A stretch of 64,000 bases of DNA from Brachycybe producta (lineage: Eukaryota; Arthropoda; Diplopoda; Playtdesmida; Andrognathidae): assembly GCA_036925085.1 (NCBI GenBank), contig JAUPFP010000036.1, positions 1,116,001-1,180,000 on the forward strand. The letters are read 5' to 3'. The position numbers and the translations under genes are program-made. Shown piece after piece: positions 31,201-41,600 of the stretch. The first letter of the stretch is position 1. Every line of letters starts with the position of its first letter. Under the pieces are notes generated by a model that saw nothing but the letters and a program-made list of their open reading frames with translations, was not told the DNA's origin and made no database searches.

Positions 31201-32958
31201 CACACACACAAAAAAATGACATTTTCTTACATTCTCGTTCTGGTTGTGAGAAGTTGTAAACGTGCATGTACTTTGCTTTCGGGCCAGTAATGATTTCTTC
31301 CCAACTGATCGTCTTAATGTGACAGAGGTTAAAGTTATTGATGACTCCGACACTTCCGGCGAGAATGTCTTGTTTTTAAAAAAAAAAATACAAAGAAACA
31401 ATAACGTTGAGACAACTTCCAAGGTAAAACGACAACAATCCGGATGAAATGTTGAAGAATCGACATACAGATTCATTTGAATTCTCGTATGAATAGATAT
31501 TAAAAAAATGAATAAAATACTAATTTGCATAAATACCATAAAATTTTCTTTCTCGACCTCTGTTTTTTTTATGAAAAGAACATTTATTTAAAATATATTT
31601 TTTTTTTCATAATCGAGACAAGGCCAAAAAAATATTCCATGATTGATATGTATCAAAAAATGTGTACGAAAACACCTGCGTCCGGTTTTTATGATTAACG
31701 AACAAAGGACAAGCAAAAACCTCGTAAAGAAGGCAGTTCCAAAGTTTGCATCAGGTTGAGCGTAACGAGAAGAGAGAATTCCTCATCGTGGACGTTCAAC
31801 TTAAAGAGTGTCCGTCCTCGTATGATCTGTAGACTCGGCAGTACGATCTTCTTGACTTCGACGTGAGATATGAGGACGTATCCCGTCACCTCTCGAATGT
31901 CTCGAAGAAAACTCAAGCTGAAATTCTCGTCCTGTAAAAAAAAGCACAAACAAAAAAATCTTTACAAACATCTTTAAAAATGTCACTTAAAAATATTAAC
32001 CAACTTTTGTTTCTAACAAATGCAGCATGTAAATAAATTATTACTTATTAATAATATAATCTTCATTAAAGTTTTAATTCTGAAATGAAACCCTTGGTTA
32101 TTTCTGTATTTCAGAAAAAAAGCAAAAGAAGAAATTCAAAGTGTCGTAGATACTAGAAGAGCTACTGAGCCACTTATAATGAAATTTTCATGTTTGTATA
32201 AACTTTTAAACTGCTTAACGTTTAGTAAGAAGCTATTTTTAAAGATATCAAAATGAAAATACAGCTAAGTGATCGAGCTACCCTTCTAGTTTCTAAAACA
32301 CGTTGTTTTCACTTCATTTCGCACCCTGAAAGACAGAATAATCGGAGTTCGAGCGGCGTTTTACATTTAATAAAACCACCTTAAGGATGTTCTCATGATA
32401 TTTTAAACCTGAAAGTTAGCTGTAAAATAATAATAATAATAATAATAAACCTTGTACTAAGTTTTTACCTTAAGCCACGTAAGTTCCAAGTTACCGTCGA
32501 CGTAAGTACAATTGGTGTACCTCTCTCGAAGATTTCGATGGTGATGTTCTCTGTTCACGGGAACCGACATTCGACCAGTTGTACCAATACATACTACGAA
32601 GAACAACATTAAAATGAGCAACAAATATTACAATTTCAAATATTACGAACAATAAGTTAAAATTTATGTGGTGAGCATTTGTGTGGCTAAATTTGCAACA
32701 AAAAAGACTACGATAAAATTATAAAAACTGACTTTTTCCTCTCTTTACTCTCTGTTGTTGTTGTTGTTGAGGTTGAGGTTGTGGTGGTTGTTCTTTGTTG
32801 TTCTTGTTGACGACAACGTTTGCGGCTCGTGTCACTAACACCATCCAAGACAAGAGGAAAAGTCCGGTCAGAATGAACAACAACCACCTCTTGTTGGAGG
32901 TGTTCGACCTCACATAAGTGTCTCTCGAACAAGTTATATTTACACAGAAAAAAGGCAT
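22203..32958 (-). CDS. Egfr: epidermal growth factor receptor, 27 exons, complete (about 1,483 aa)
   Basis: A single-pass receptor tyrosine kinase of the plasma membrane, with EGF/TGF-alpha-like ligands, signalling to Ras/MAPK. All 27 exons splice in phase from ATG 32958 to TGA 22205-22203 (4,452 coding bases). Order: hydrophobic signal (about 23-44), Q/P-rich linker, L1 (76-230), furin-like CR1 (234-380), L2 (400-545), a long second cysteine-rich region (546-835) with the extra module found in arthropod receptors, TM (845-868), kinase (about 918-1180), and a tyrosine-bearing tail. Kinase residues are intact: GYGAFG at 923, VAIK with Lys949, HRDLAARN at 1039, DFG at 1059, and Thr gatekeeper in LVTQLMPLG. 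Fly Egfr is about 1,426 aa, so the length fits. Uncertain points: the true first exon, the weak donor of exon 3 (GTTTTT), and alternative donors of exon 25. Confidence 0.96.
22600..22892. mobile_element. F1 MITE copy in Egfr intron 26
   Basis: Both inner arms and parts of the outer arms are present. It fills most of the 370-bp intron between exons 26 and 27. Confidence 0.7.
23779..23877 (-). other. Egfr: possible alternative 3' extension of Egfr exon 25
   Basis: After the donor at 23878 the frame stays open. The sequence is clearly GC-richer than the intron and reads [11 protein letters not shown], then [19 protein letters not shown] later donor (GCAT|GTGGAT, exon end 23779) keeps phase 1 and would add 33 residues to the tail. 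A further tandem donor 6 bp downstream (exon end 23872) would add two residues (GK). Confidence 0.4.
24167..26180 (-). other. Egfr: Egfr kinase-domain exons 18-24
   Basis: Exons: 26180-26040 (juxtamembrane and glycine loop), 25481-25383 ([17 protein letters not shown]), 25298-25113 ([19 protein letters not shown] to the gatekeeper), 25041-24978 ([10 protein letters not shown]), 24907-24740 (DFGLAKLL, activation loop with [15 protein letters not shown]), 24668-24522 ([18 protein letters not shown]) and 24447-24167 ([15 protein letters not shown], then EEYLQPK). Every catalytic motif is conserved, so activity is expected. Confidence 0.95.
25482..26039 (-). other. Egfr intron 18: low-complexity GCATAAAA-rich repeat
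   Basis: Repeated words TTTTGCATAAAACGATAA and TTTTATGCAAA in both orientations. Shares GTTGCATATTCTGCATTTAT and TTTTTAAAAACAATTTACAT with the repeat at 11610-11690. No coding potential. Confidence 0.5.
26259..26394 (-). other. Egfr: Egfr transmembrane exon 17
   Basis: Codes for DDGR, the helix [20 protein letters not shown], then [15 protein letters not shown], a juxtamembrane run with basic residues. Phase 2 in, phase 0 out. Confidence 0.93.
27172..28413. mobile_element. non-autonomous TIR element of about 1.24 kb in Egfr intron 13
   Basis: The left end CAGAGGGCGGAAT is exactly inverted at the right end (ATTCCGCCCTCTG, 28401-28413). Arms then share AATATTT/ACATATTT-rich sequence. The flanking octamers (TATTACTG, TATATTAG) match poorly, so no target duplication is proved. 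CAGAG-type ends suggest hAT. The interior repeats TTTCGTACGAAAT several times and has no transposase ORF. Confidence 0.7.
28845..29134. mobile_element. hAT-like MITE in Egfr intron 11
   Basis: Left AAGAGTCGTAACAAGGG, right TATAGTTACGGCCCTT. The flanks TTATCAGG and TTATTAGA match at 6 of 8. The termini resemble those of the element at 14939, so they are probably the same superfamily group. Confidence 0.65.
30890..31150. mobile_element. diverged F1-like MITE in Egfr intron 4
   Basis: The inner arm AAACTAGAATAGTAAAAAAA is inverted at AACTATTCTAGTTCTTAAAA, around a palindromic centre with GCAAGATATCA. A related diverged copy lies at about 33525-33830. Confidence 0.55.
32085..32397. mobile_element. 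F1 MITE copy in Egfr intron 2
   Basis: Ends with the well-preserved outer arm GACAGAATAATCGGAGTTCG, then AAAACCACCTTAAGG. Both inner arms are present. Confidence 0.75.
32733..32958 (-). other. Egfr: Egfr first coding exon: signal sequence, Q/P linker and furin-like site
   Basis: An in-frame TGA lies three codons before the ATG at 32958. The hydrophobic core [18 protein letters not shown] starts only at about residue 25, an unusually long n-region for a signal peptide, so part of this exon may be replaced by an upstream exon. After the core come [12 protein letters not shown], a Pro/Gln run, and RVKRGK. Arg-Val-Lys-Arg matches the furin consensus R-x-K/R-R immediately before the L1 domain. 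Confidence 0.7.
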
Positions 32959-33375
32959 TTTGCTTCATACATGCGTGCTCCAAACAACAATTGTGTATGT
33001 ACATTTAGAAGTGGTCGTGACATATAGTCACTATCTTGGCATATTAACAATGTTGGTGCTTTTAACGGTGTTCGTAGTGGCACAATGTGCCTCTTTATGT
33101 ATTTCTGGCAAATTACTACTACAACTTAAAAGTGTTAACCAACATGATGACGATAACGTCCTTTTCCGTCGCCATCTCCATAACTTAACACGAGGAGGAC
33201 TTGGAGACGAAAACTCCTGTTGTCGCAGAATGTTCCGAGACAAGTTCCTCATGTCCGCAAACATTAACTGAAGACATGCTTTGAAAACTTTTGTCCAATG
33301 CCCTACAGCCACTTCGGCATGTGGCTCTTGTTCGACTTCTGATCTCTCAAGACTTGTTGTATTTAAATTCTTCAC
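32959..33375 (-). other. region just upstream of the Egfr ATG, probable 5' UTR or promoter
   Basis: This stretch is less AT-rich than the DNA beyond it and lacks the repeat families. A 114-codon open frame exists on the minus strand (33375-33031) but is Arg/Ser-rich, has no recognisable domain and does not join Egfr in frame. The transcription start cannot be placed; a distant non-coding first exon is possible. Confidence 0.35.
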
Positions 33376-34357
33376 TGTTGATTATAATAAAAAGGCATTA
33401 ATATTACAAATTTTAAAATAAGTTTTGTAAAAAAAAGTGACAAATGCTTAAAAGTGTGTCCATGTCACTGTCAGAAAGTTACGAAAGAATGATTCACACC
33501 GGTGGCTGGATAGTTGAATTCCCCCCACCATTTCTAGAAACTAGAATACTTATTTTTACCTTTTTCAAACTGTCATAAAACGTTTATTTCAAAAACTACT
33601 TAGTTTACAACCTAATATTTTAAAATAAACTTTTTATTACACATATATTTCGTGAAATGTTCACGCAAAACAAATCACCTGAAAACGGATTATTTTCAAA
33701 CTACTTATAAGAATGTTTATTTTTTAAGATATTGTCATGAAAAAAAAAATTTTCAGTCATAATCTTCTACCAATTCTAGTTTTCTAAACAATTTGAATTT
33801 TATCATCTAGGTTGTAACGCCTGAAAAATGTTTGCCTGAAGTAAACTTAAAACAACTCTCTTCTCCAGTCTCACAAATACATTTTAACCATTGTCGACCC
33901 AAAAAAAAAATGGCCTAAACATTCCTGTTAATTTGAATTGATCATTGTGTGGTTGTCGCGGTTGTGGTAAACTTCGAAAATTTCGTGGTCATTGAGATGA
34001 CCAACTTCTTAATAATAAAAAAAACTTGAATTACACTTATGAATTTGATCACAAATTCAACAACATACTTCCATTGGGCAGCAAAAATGCACAACCAATT
34101 GAAATAATTCATAAACAAAAATTTCATCTCACATACTGTATACAGTGTATATGTATATTATAGTTATGACATTGGAGGAGGTGGTGAAGGGTAGAGAGGA
34201 GGCTATTATATACATATCTTCAACTATGATGCATTTTTAATGGAATGTTAGTAATAGTAACTTTAGAAAGAAAAAAAGTCAGCGACCGACCTGAGAAAAT
34301 AAAACACAAGGCCTCACTTTTATTTTATTCCATCTTATTATTATTTATTATTCATTT

Positions 34358-34632
34358 AACCACCTTAAAAGTGTAAACAGCGCCTCTCAAACTCTGATTA
34401 TGTCTTTCAAATGCAAAATGAAGTTAAAACTTGAATACATTTTAGAAAACTAGAAGGCTTAGCTCAATCAAAGAAAGATATTTTCATGTTGAAATCTTTC
34501 CAAATAAAAATTTTTATAGACAAAAATGAAATTTTCAAACTGTCATAAAAAATCTTTCAAATTTATCAACATAAACATAACTTAAATAACTGAGCTACCC
34601 TTCTAGTTTCTAAAACACTATCTAGTTTCCTT
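34358..34632. mobile_element. F1 MITE copy
   Basis: Starts AACCACCTTAAAAGTGTAAA with the CTCTGATTATGTCTTTCA arm and both inner arms. The right outer arm is lost. Confidence 0.7.
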
Positions 34633-36109
34633 ATATAGTTTCTTTTAAAAAAATTTTTTTTTATAAAATTCAACAGATATTGGCCCAAATTCAATAAGAA
34701 AACTTGGCCCTTCAACTTGAACTCTGTGCAGGGTTACAACACAGAAAAAAAGCTTTATGGAGCACTCTTACTAAAGAAGGGTTCAAGTGTTAAGTTTTTC
34801 TTCATTTAGAGAGAGAGACTAGAAAATTCTTCAAGAGCTCAGTCATAATAACTTCATAAGAAAAGAGAGTAGGCGTATTTTAATACATATTGCAAGCTCA
34901 ACTTTTATTTTACAAGCATGTTTATTGTTAAAGTTCCAAATCAGTAATTCTACAAAATTACTATTCACTGCGCAAGAAAAAAAAAAAACTAATTCAATGT
35001 TAAACAACCTACAGGTTGTGCAGAATGCCTACAACCAGGGCTGTTTTTAACACTTTCGCATTCCTAATATTAGTTTCTCAATATCAAGTTTCTCTTTATT
35101 ATTATTTGTAATTATTAAGTTATTGTAATTTACTAAATTGTACAAGTTAGTTATCTAAATAGATAATTAACTTTATAAAATTAATGTGCATTTTGTATTT
35201 TTTGTGTGTAGAATTTGCCTAGACCCTTACATACATTACTAGACGGCCCTAGGCACTGTGCCTATTTGTGCCTAATGGATAAATTGGCCCTGCCTACAAA
35301 CAAACCAATCTAAAAAGTAAACACACTTAACATTATGTAATTTTCTTGTTGTTTTAGCCATTTTGCACATTTACTAAAATGGTAGGCAATGTGTAAATTT
35401 AAGTCCTATCAAATTGGTGGTTTACCTATTGCCTAGTCAATGTGCAAAATTACTCATTTTCCAACTTTGACGGTCATAATGTGTATTTTGTGGTATACAA
35501 AGAAATCACTGTTGCAAATGGTAAGAACAATGAATTCATCCAAAGAAACTACATTCCAGTCAAAATGAAAAACATCAACAGAAACAGAAACCAAAGAGAA
35601 ATAAGAAAAACCTTGATCCAGTCAGGGTCATAACCAAAAAGACCAACTGAATGTGACCTTTTTAAAAAAAAAAAAAAAAAAATAACACAATTTGTATGAA
35701 TGTTTTTAAAACTTCAAACAAAAGTACAATAGGTGTATTTTTTTTTTCTCTTTTCTTTCAAATATTTTTGTGAACACCGTGTACAAATTGACTTTAAGAA
35801 ACAATTGTATTTTTTAAGTAATTGTTTCCGTATGTATTATCCAAATTAAACTTGTTTACAACAATGGAATATATGGTTGTTTTAAATTATTCTCTTAATT
35901 GGTCAAAAGGCTGTCATCGCCATACAACAAGCTTTATTCGCATCTATTATTAAAATGATGATTTATTATTTTCACCTACTTATTTTAACAGAAAAATTAA
36001 TATTTTTATATTCCAGTTAGACAAAAAAAAATGAAATAAAAAAGGAAGTTAATAGAGTAGTTAACCTGTGGGTAGTAAAAGAAAACAGGTCATCTATATA
36101 TTAAAGTAC

Positions 36110-36625
36110 CAAATTAAACGAGCGCCAAGCTGAATAAGCGCCAAATTAAAACATATGCCTAGCTGAACTAGCGTTCAATTAAACAAATGCCAAATTAAAT
36201 ATGGGCCAAATTCAACAAATGGCAAGCTGTCAAACTGAATACGCGTCAATTTAAACGAACACCAAGCTCAACCGGACAGGCAGTTAGAAATCGGTCAGAA
36301 CTTCAGTTGGCTCCGCCCTTGTTATGACGACCGGCAACTTCTAATTGGCTGATTATGTAGTCTAACGTTGAAAAGGGCGGAGCATGTGACGTCAGACTAC
36401 ATAACCAGCCAATTAGAAGTTGCAGAAGGGCGGAGCCAAATGAAATTCTAACCGATTTCTAACTGCCTGTGCTCAACTGGTGCCAAATACCAAGTTTTTA
36501 ATAAGTGTCAAATTAAACAAAAGAATTAGAAAAAAGCGCCAAACTGAATAAACTAATTTTATAGTTTGGCGCTTTTTCTGTTTATGCTTTGTTTCAGTTT
36601 GGCGCTAAAAATGAGCGCCATTCTT
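36110..36625. repeat. F2 array, degenerate, interrupted by an F5 element
   Basis: Units such as GAGCGCCAAGCTGAATAAGC run from 36118. Inverted units (TTTGGCGCTTTTTCTG, CAGTTTGGCGC) appear near 36565-36605, making the whole block palindromic. An F5 element splits it at 36276-36470. Confidence 0.75.
36276..36470. mobile_element. F5 palindromic element with 10-bp TSD
   Basis: Ends ACAGGCAGTTAGAAATCGG and CCGATTTCTAACTGCCTGT are exact inverses. The flanks GCTCAACCGG (36266-36275) and GCTCAACTGG (36471-36480) differ at one of ten bases, a likely target duplication. Inner arms include TTGGCTCCGCCC / GGGCGGAGCCAA and CTAATTGGCTG / CAGCCAATTAG. 195 bp, no ORF. Confidence 0.85.
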
Positions 36626-37223
36626 TATCTCTGAGCATTACAATTAGTTGCAACTTTTAAATTTAGATATTTTTATAAACATACGAATCTCCATTGTCTA
36701 GACTTGTAACATGATTGATAATTTAATGTATATTTGGAGTACTGATTTTAAAATGTCATCTTAATAATATTTTATTAAATATCGATTTTGTTATTATTTT
36801 GTGTAGAAAGAAGAATGTGAAAACAACAGCTGCAAAATAGAAATAATGGCATTTACAATAACAAAAGTGTTAAAACCACTTTAGTAATAATAATAATAAT
36901 AATAAAATAAAGACTACAATAAAATTTAACATTTCAAAAGAAAAAAAAAACTTCTGACCGACTTTTACGAAGATGATTTTAAGTTTATATAAAAACAACA
37001 CACTTCAAAATTTTAAACAAATGTTTTCATTATTTCTCAAACAACCACATTCCATTTGAGAACTTAAAATATTATATCGGAGGTCAACCGTCAAAAAAAA
37101 AAAAACATTAGAAATTTCCGAAAAGCTTATTTATAAGTTAAGTTAGTTCATTATAATCGACATTAACTAGGTTTTAAAGTGTAAATGTCTCTTTAGAAAT
37201 TTTATTATTTTATCTTTTAGAAA

Positions 37224-37470
37224 CTAATACCTAGTGTACACACACACCTGATAATTTAAATGCATTTAAATAATAGACGTGTTCTACAGAGCCCTCTGTG
37301 AAGGACAAACAAACAATATGTCGAATTCAATTTATTCAGTTAATAATCTGAAAAATATTGAGTTAATTTATTTGGTGTTCATGTCCTTAACTGGATTCCG
37401 TATAATTCACCTAAACACATTTAATTTGAATTCATTTAACTCATGTGTGTGTGTGTGAACAAGGTATTAG
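37224..37470. mobile_element. F4 MITE copy A
   Basis: Left CTAATACCTAGTGTACACAC, right TGTGAACAAGGTATTAG. The interior has TTTAAATGCATTTAAATAAT, AGAGCCCTCTGTGAAGG, TTCAATTTATTCAGTTAATA and TTAACTGGATTCCGTATAAT. Confidence 0.8.
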
Positions 37471-38139
37471 GCTTAATATGTTTCAAAATAAGCTTTTATG
37501 TGAGTTTGAAAATGACCCAAATTTAAAATGTTTATTTTAAAATATATCTAACAAAAATACTATTTACTACTGTTCTAGTTTATAAGACAAATTTCAATTT
37601 CTCCTTAGTGTTGTTGTTCTTCTGAAGCAGTTCAAAGTTAGAAGACAATCAACAACTCATAAACCATATTAAATTATAAATAACGAATTTAATAATAATA
37701 AAAAATAAGAGACAGACAGATAGATTGAAGAGAAAAATGTGATTTTTTTTCCACTCACAACACTATCCCTTATTTACTTGATTGTTGGGGGTTGGGGAGA
37801 AAGGCAAGTTCATCACACTCTTAATATAGGCCTATATTATTTTCCCTTTTATCATGTAAGCAAATGTAAGCACTTAAAAAACGACAGCCATGTTGGAATT
37901 TCATCCACTCAGTCATTTGCCTACAAAGATTTACTTTAAAAAAAACATTACAGAGATAAAAAGCAAAAACTTCAGAATTCAGGGGGTTGTTGTTGTTATA
38001 TTATGAAGCAGACTTGATGGTAAATTACAAACTGAGCTTTTCATTATTGTTACTATAATGCTCAACAGCACAGCAATACACTAAAAGCCTGGTATTAGTG
38101 CAAACGCATCTTAAACTATTTATTATTCAGTCTTTCAGG

Positions 38140-38660
38140 TACACTTGAATGTGTTTTAGAAACTAGAAGAGTAGCCTCAATCACTTAAAAGGGTATTTTT
38201 TTTTTCATGTTGATATCTTTTAAAATAAATTTTTTTATTGCAGTTTAAAAATGACTCAACTTTAAGCAAACAATATATGATGTAAAAAATTTATTTTGAA
38301 AGATATTAAATGATTGAGCTACCCATCTAGTTTCTAAAACACTTTCTAGTTTCTCTTAATTTCGCTCTTATGAAATACACAATAGTACAAATTTGAAAAT
38401 CAGCTGTAAAAGTTAAAAAGTATTTTCATGTTGATATATTTCAAAATAAACTTTTTTCAGACAAAAATTTAAAACAATTCTTCGGCTTAATTTGGGTCAT
38501 TTTCAAACTGACGTATCAATTATGAAAATACCCTTTTTAAGTGATTGAGCTACCCTTCTAGTTTCTAAAACACTTTCAAGCTTCCCTTCATTTTGCACCT
38601 GAAATGCACAATTAACCTATAGTTCGAATGGCGTTTTCACTCCAAACATCTCAAAATTTC
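38140..38660. mobile_element. two adjacent F1 MITE copies
   Basis: The first (about 38140-38400) and second (about 38400-38660) share inner arms with GTGTTTTAGAAACTAGAAGA and TTCTAGTTTCTAAAACACTT. Only the second keeps part of the outer arm (about 38590-38650). Confidence 0.65.
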
Positions 38661-41600
38661 TACTATTGAGAAGGTACAGATTTAAATGTTAAATTTTGTA
38701 CAAACGTTTGCTTTTTTCATTATGTACCACCCTGTATTGTTTGTTATATAGGTAAATTCAAACCTGACAAGTTGTTTGTTAAGGGGACACATATTCAGTG
38801 ACTGGAAATCAAAATTAAGGCGTCGACATGAATAATTAATTGACCCAATTCTTGAATGATACTAGAGAAGAAAAAACTTGAATGAAAAATATTGTAGGCT
38901 CTCTTTCAATAGTATTTTAAATAAACAAGAAAGACAAAGATGTGTAGGAGTGTACAGGATAGGGTAGGTTAAATAAAAATGGCCGCCACAATTAAAGTGT
39001 GTGTGGGTTAATGTCCCTGGTCACCAACAACAACAAAAAAAAATATCCTCGCCAAAAATGCTCACGATTATTTGTGAGTCTCCACCCTTGTTTTTTTTAT
39101 TTTTCTAGTCTCTTATTATTCCTTCTTTTGAATCCTCATCACACCCTCTTCAACATTTGAGAAACTCGTGCTTCTAAGTGGCCCATCAATACAAACAACA
39201 AGCCCAGAAATTAGCCTAAAACACACCTAAAGCCCCTTCTTCTACCTTAGGTGCAAATACGATTACACCCACACACATATTTCACTCTATTGTAAAAATC
39301 AAATGAATAAAAATATTACACATCTGATCTGATAATCTGTTTTTTTTATTAATATACTTCAACTCATACAGTGAGATGAATTGATAAAGAAATAACAATC
39401 ATGACACTCCACACTACATTATTATGATAACTTTTTATGATAAGGTTCAGGTACAAATTATATCAAGTGGTGGAGAGATCTCAAGAGTATATGAAAAATT
39501 AAGGCAATTATTCAGTTTATTCTCACTATATAACACAAATTATTCAGGTATATACAAAAGTGTTGGAACGTAATTCACCAAAAGTATTAACTAGGGTTCG
39601 GATTTTTATGCATTTTATGCATTGGCAAATGTTTCTAAATCTTTTGCCCCAAGTGCCAATTGTGAAATCATCATCATTTAGACAACCTCTCTATAACAAC
39701 ACCCATTTCGACAATGCATTTCACATGCTGCAATGGAATTTTTGTCTCTCTGTCACAGTCCTTCTTGGCTGCTTGCAAAAGTAGTTTTTCAAATTTAAAT
39801 TCAATTTCAAAATCTAGTTTGTAACTTTAAAGTGATTCAAATGCTTTGAAGAAATTCAGTCATAATATTGTAATTAATTTCTTTTAAAATTTAATAACTG
39901 CAATTATCTTTTTACTGATGTTGTTAGTAATTGTAATGAATTATTTTCAAAAGAATTCGTTTAAATAAACAGGTATATATACATTTTTGGTAATCAGATG
40001 TGGCCCATAATGACGATGATGACGATGTCCATCAACTTTTACACAAAAGACTAAGATTCCTTTCTTAAAATAGGAAAATTCTTACAAAATTGTTGAACAT
40101 TGTATCTTTGAAGAGACTTTTCAAAAGTAGAATTGCTTTATCATGTTGGGATCCTTCTTAGAAACAGTTTCATATGGGAAAAACTCAATACAAATTTTTA
40201 TTCAAGAGAAAAGATTCCACGTACACAAAAATACAATACAGCACAATGTAAAAGAATGCATTGGGGGGTTAGGTACTAACTACTAAGGTGTTTAAAATAC
40301 TTGGATGATAAAACTCCTAAAACTGAATAAAATTAGCAGATAAAATTTAAGGTAACCATAATTAAATTCAAATTTAATAAGAATCTGTTAAGATACAATA
40401 TGTTTTTTAATTTATAAAATTAAACGTCTTTATAAATTTATATCTGGTGTTGCATCTAGTGTCACTCGTCTATGGCCTTTACCAGAATTATCCATTAATA
40501 ATACTATTAATAAAAGCTTAGGATATTTTACTTGCAAAACATTTTCAAGTAAATGCTCTAGAAAGCTTTCGTCCTAAAGTAAACGTTCCAGTGCACTAAC
40601 CAGTGACCACTTTACCAAAAATAGAGATTTTTGCAAGAATCGATTTCATATTAGGCCCTACTGGTCACTTGTTAATACAATTCTTTGACAATAGAAATCT
40701 TTTCTATGATAAATATATATTGTTGTATTGGATTTACAATTGGTTTATGTTTATATTTTCTACTTTTAACCAATGCATTTCGCCTGATGCAGTTGGACTC
40801 TTGGTTCTTCTGACACAGGGCCACCTTTGTGGTTGCTTGCAAGAATAATTTTTCAAATTCGTATTTCAAATAATATGTAAATAAATATATAAGCAACAAC
40901 AGAAAATTCCTTAATAGGTTAATTGCAAAATTGGGCGAGACATTCTAGTATTTTTGCCTGCTGCACAGCCACCACCATCACCTCACTCCCATATTAAGAC
41001 CTACAATATGCATGTCACGTACACATTCTAGTTATTTATTTATTTAACACTGGAACGGCTAAATTTTCTTGCAGATAACCAACCGACCAACACCCCAGAA
41101 AGAGAAGCAAAAAAAAAATAAAAGTTCAAACAACACCCCCACTATTTAACATTAGGTTGAAATTTGAATTCTAACTTCTATGGAAGTTCAATGGAGGAAC
41201 AATACTGAGATTTTAAGTTTTTTTTTTTTTTTTTGACACTTCCGTCAAAAAGTAAATTATCCTAAGATTGTCCAATGAACCAACCAGTCATAAGAAATAT
41301 GACATATTTAGGCCTATTGTAGTATCATAAGATGTGTGGGTGGAATAAAACAACTCCCTTCTCTCACCCCCACAATAAATCTAAAACATGCCTCTCCCAT
41401 ATTATATTGTATATACAATATTTAAGTCTGGTTCATCATTAGCACCATTTGTAATCCTCCTTAAATAAAACCCGTTTTTTTGATTCGTTATCAGATTCAG
41501 GAAGTTGTATGACAAGATGGCTGATGATGATGATGCAGATGCAAAGAACAAAAATATATATAAAAAGCTTTTGACACTGATGACACCGTTATATTATTAT

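Larger units (their letters stand above)
26473..32958 (-). other. Egfr: Egfr ectodomain exons 1-16
   Basis: Exons: 32958-32733, 32593-32469, 31931-31721, 31368-31231, 30834-30647, 30557-30314, 30208-30085, 30005-29838, 29763-29564, 29446-29317, 29220-29151, 28761-28637, 28557-28464, 27138-27034, 26926-26672, 26588-26473. Recognisable blocks are [13 protein letters not shown] and [17 protein letters not shown] (L1 start), [16 protein letters not shown] and IIRGRTLF (L1), [15 protein letters not shown] (CR1), [17 protein letters not shown] (CR1 end), [13 protein letters not shown] (L2), and [17 protein letters not shown] (CR2). The last two exons ([12 protein letters not shown] to CSSDDHS) carry the additional furin-like repeats absent from vertebrate EGFR. 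Confidence 0.93.
33376..38660. other. intergenic, repeat-rich
   Basis: Contains a diverged F1 (33525-33830), an F1 (34358-34632), an F6 piece (34678-34820), a long poly-A run (about 35665-35682), an F2 array with a nested F5 (about 36110-36625), an F4 (37224-37470) and two F1 copies (38140-38660). No gene recognised. Confidence 0.65.

Noticed and set aside
33031-33375. A 114-codon minus-strand frame upstream of Egfr
   Set aside because: No recognised domain, no in-frame junction to Egfr exon 1, and composition like untranslated leader.
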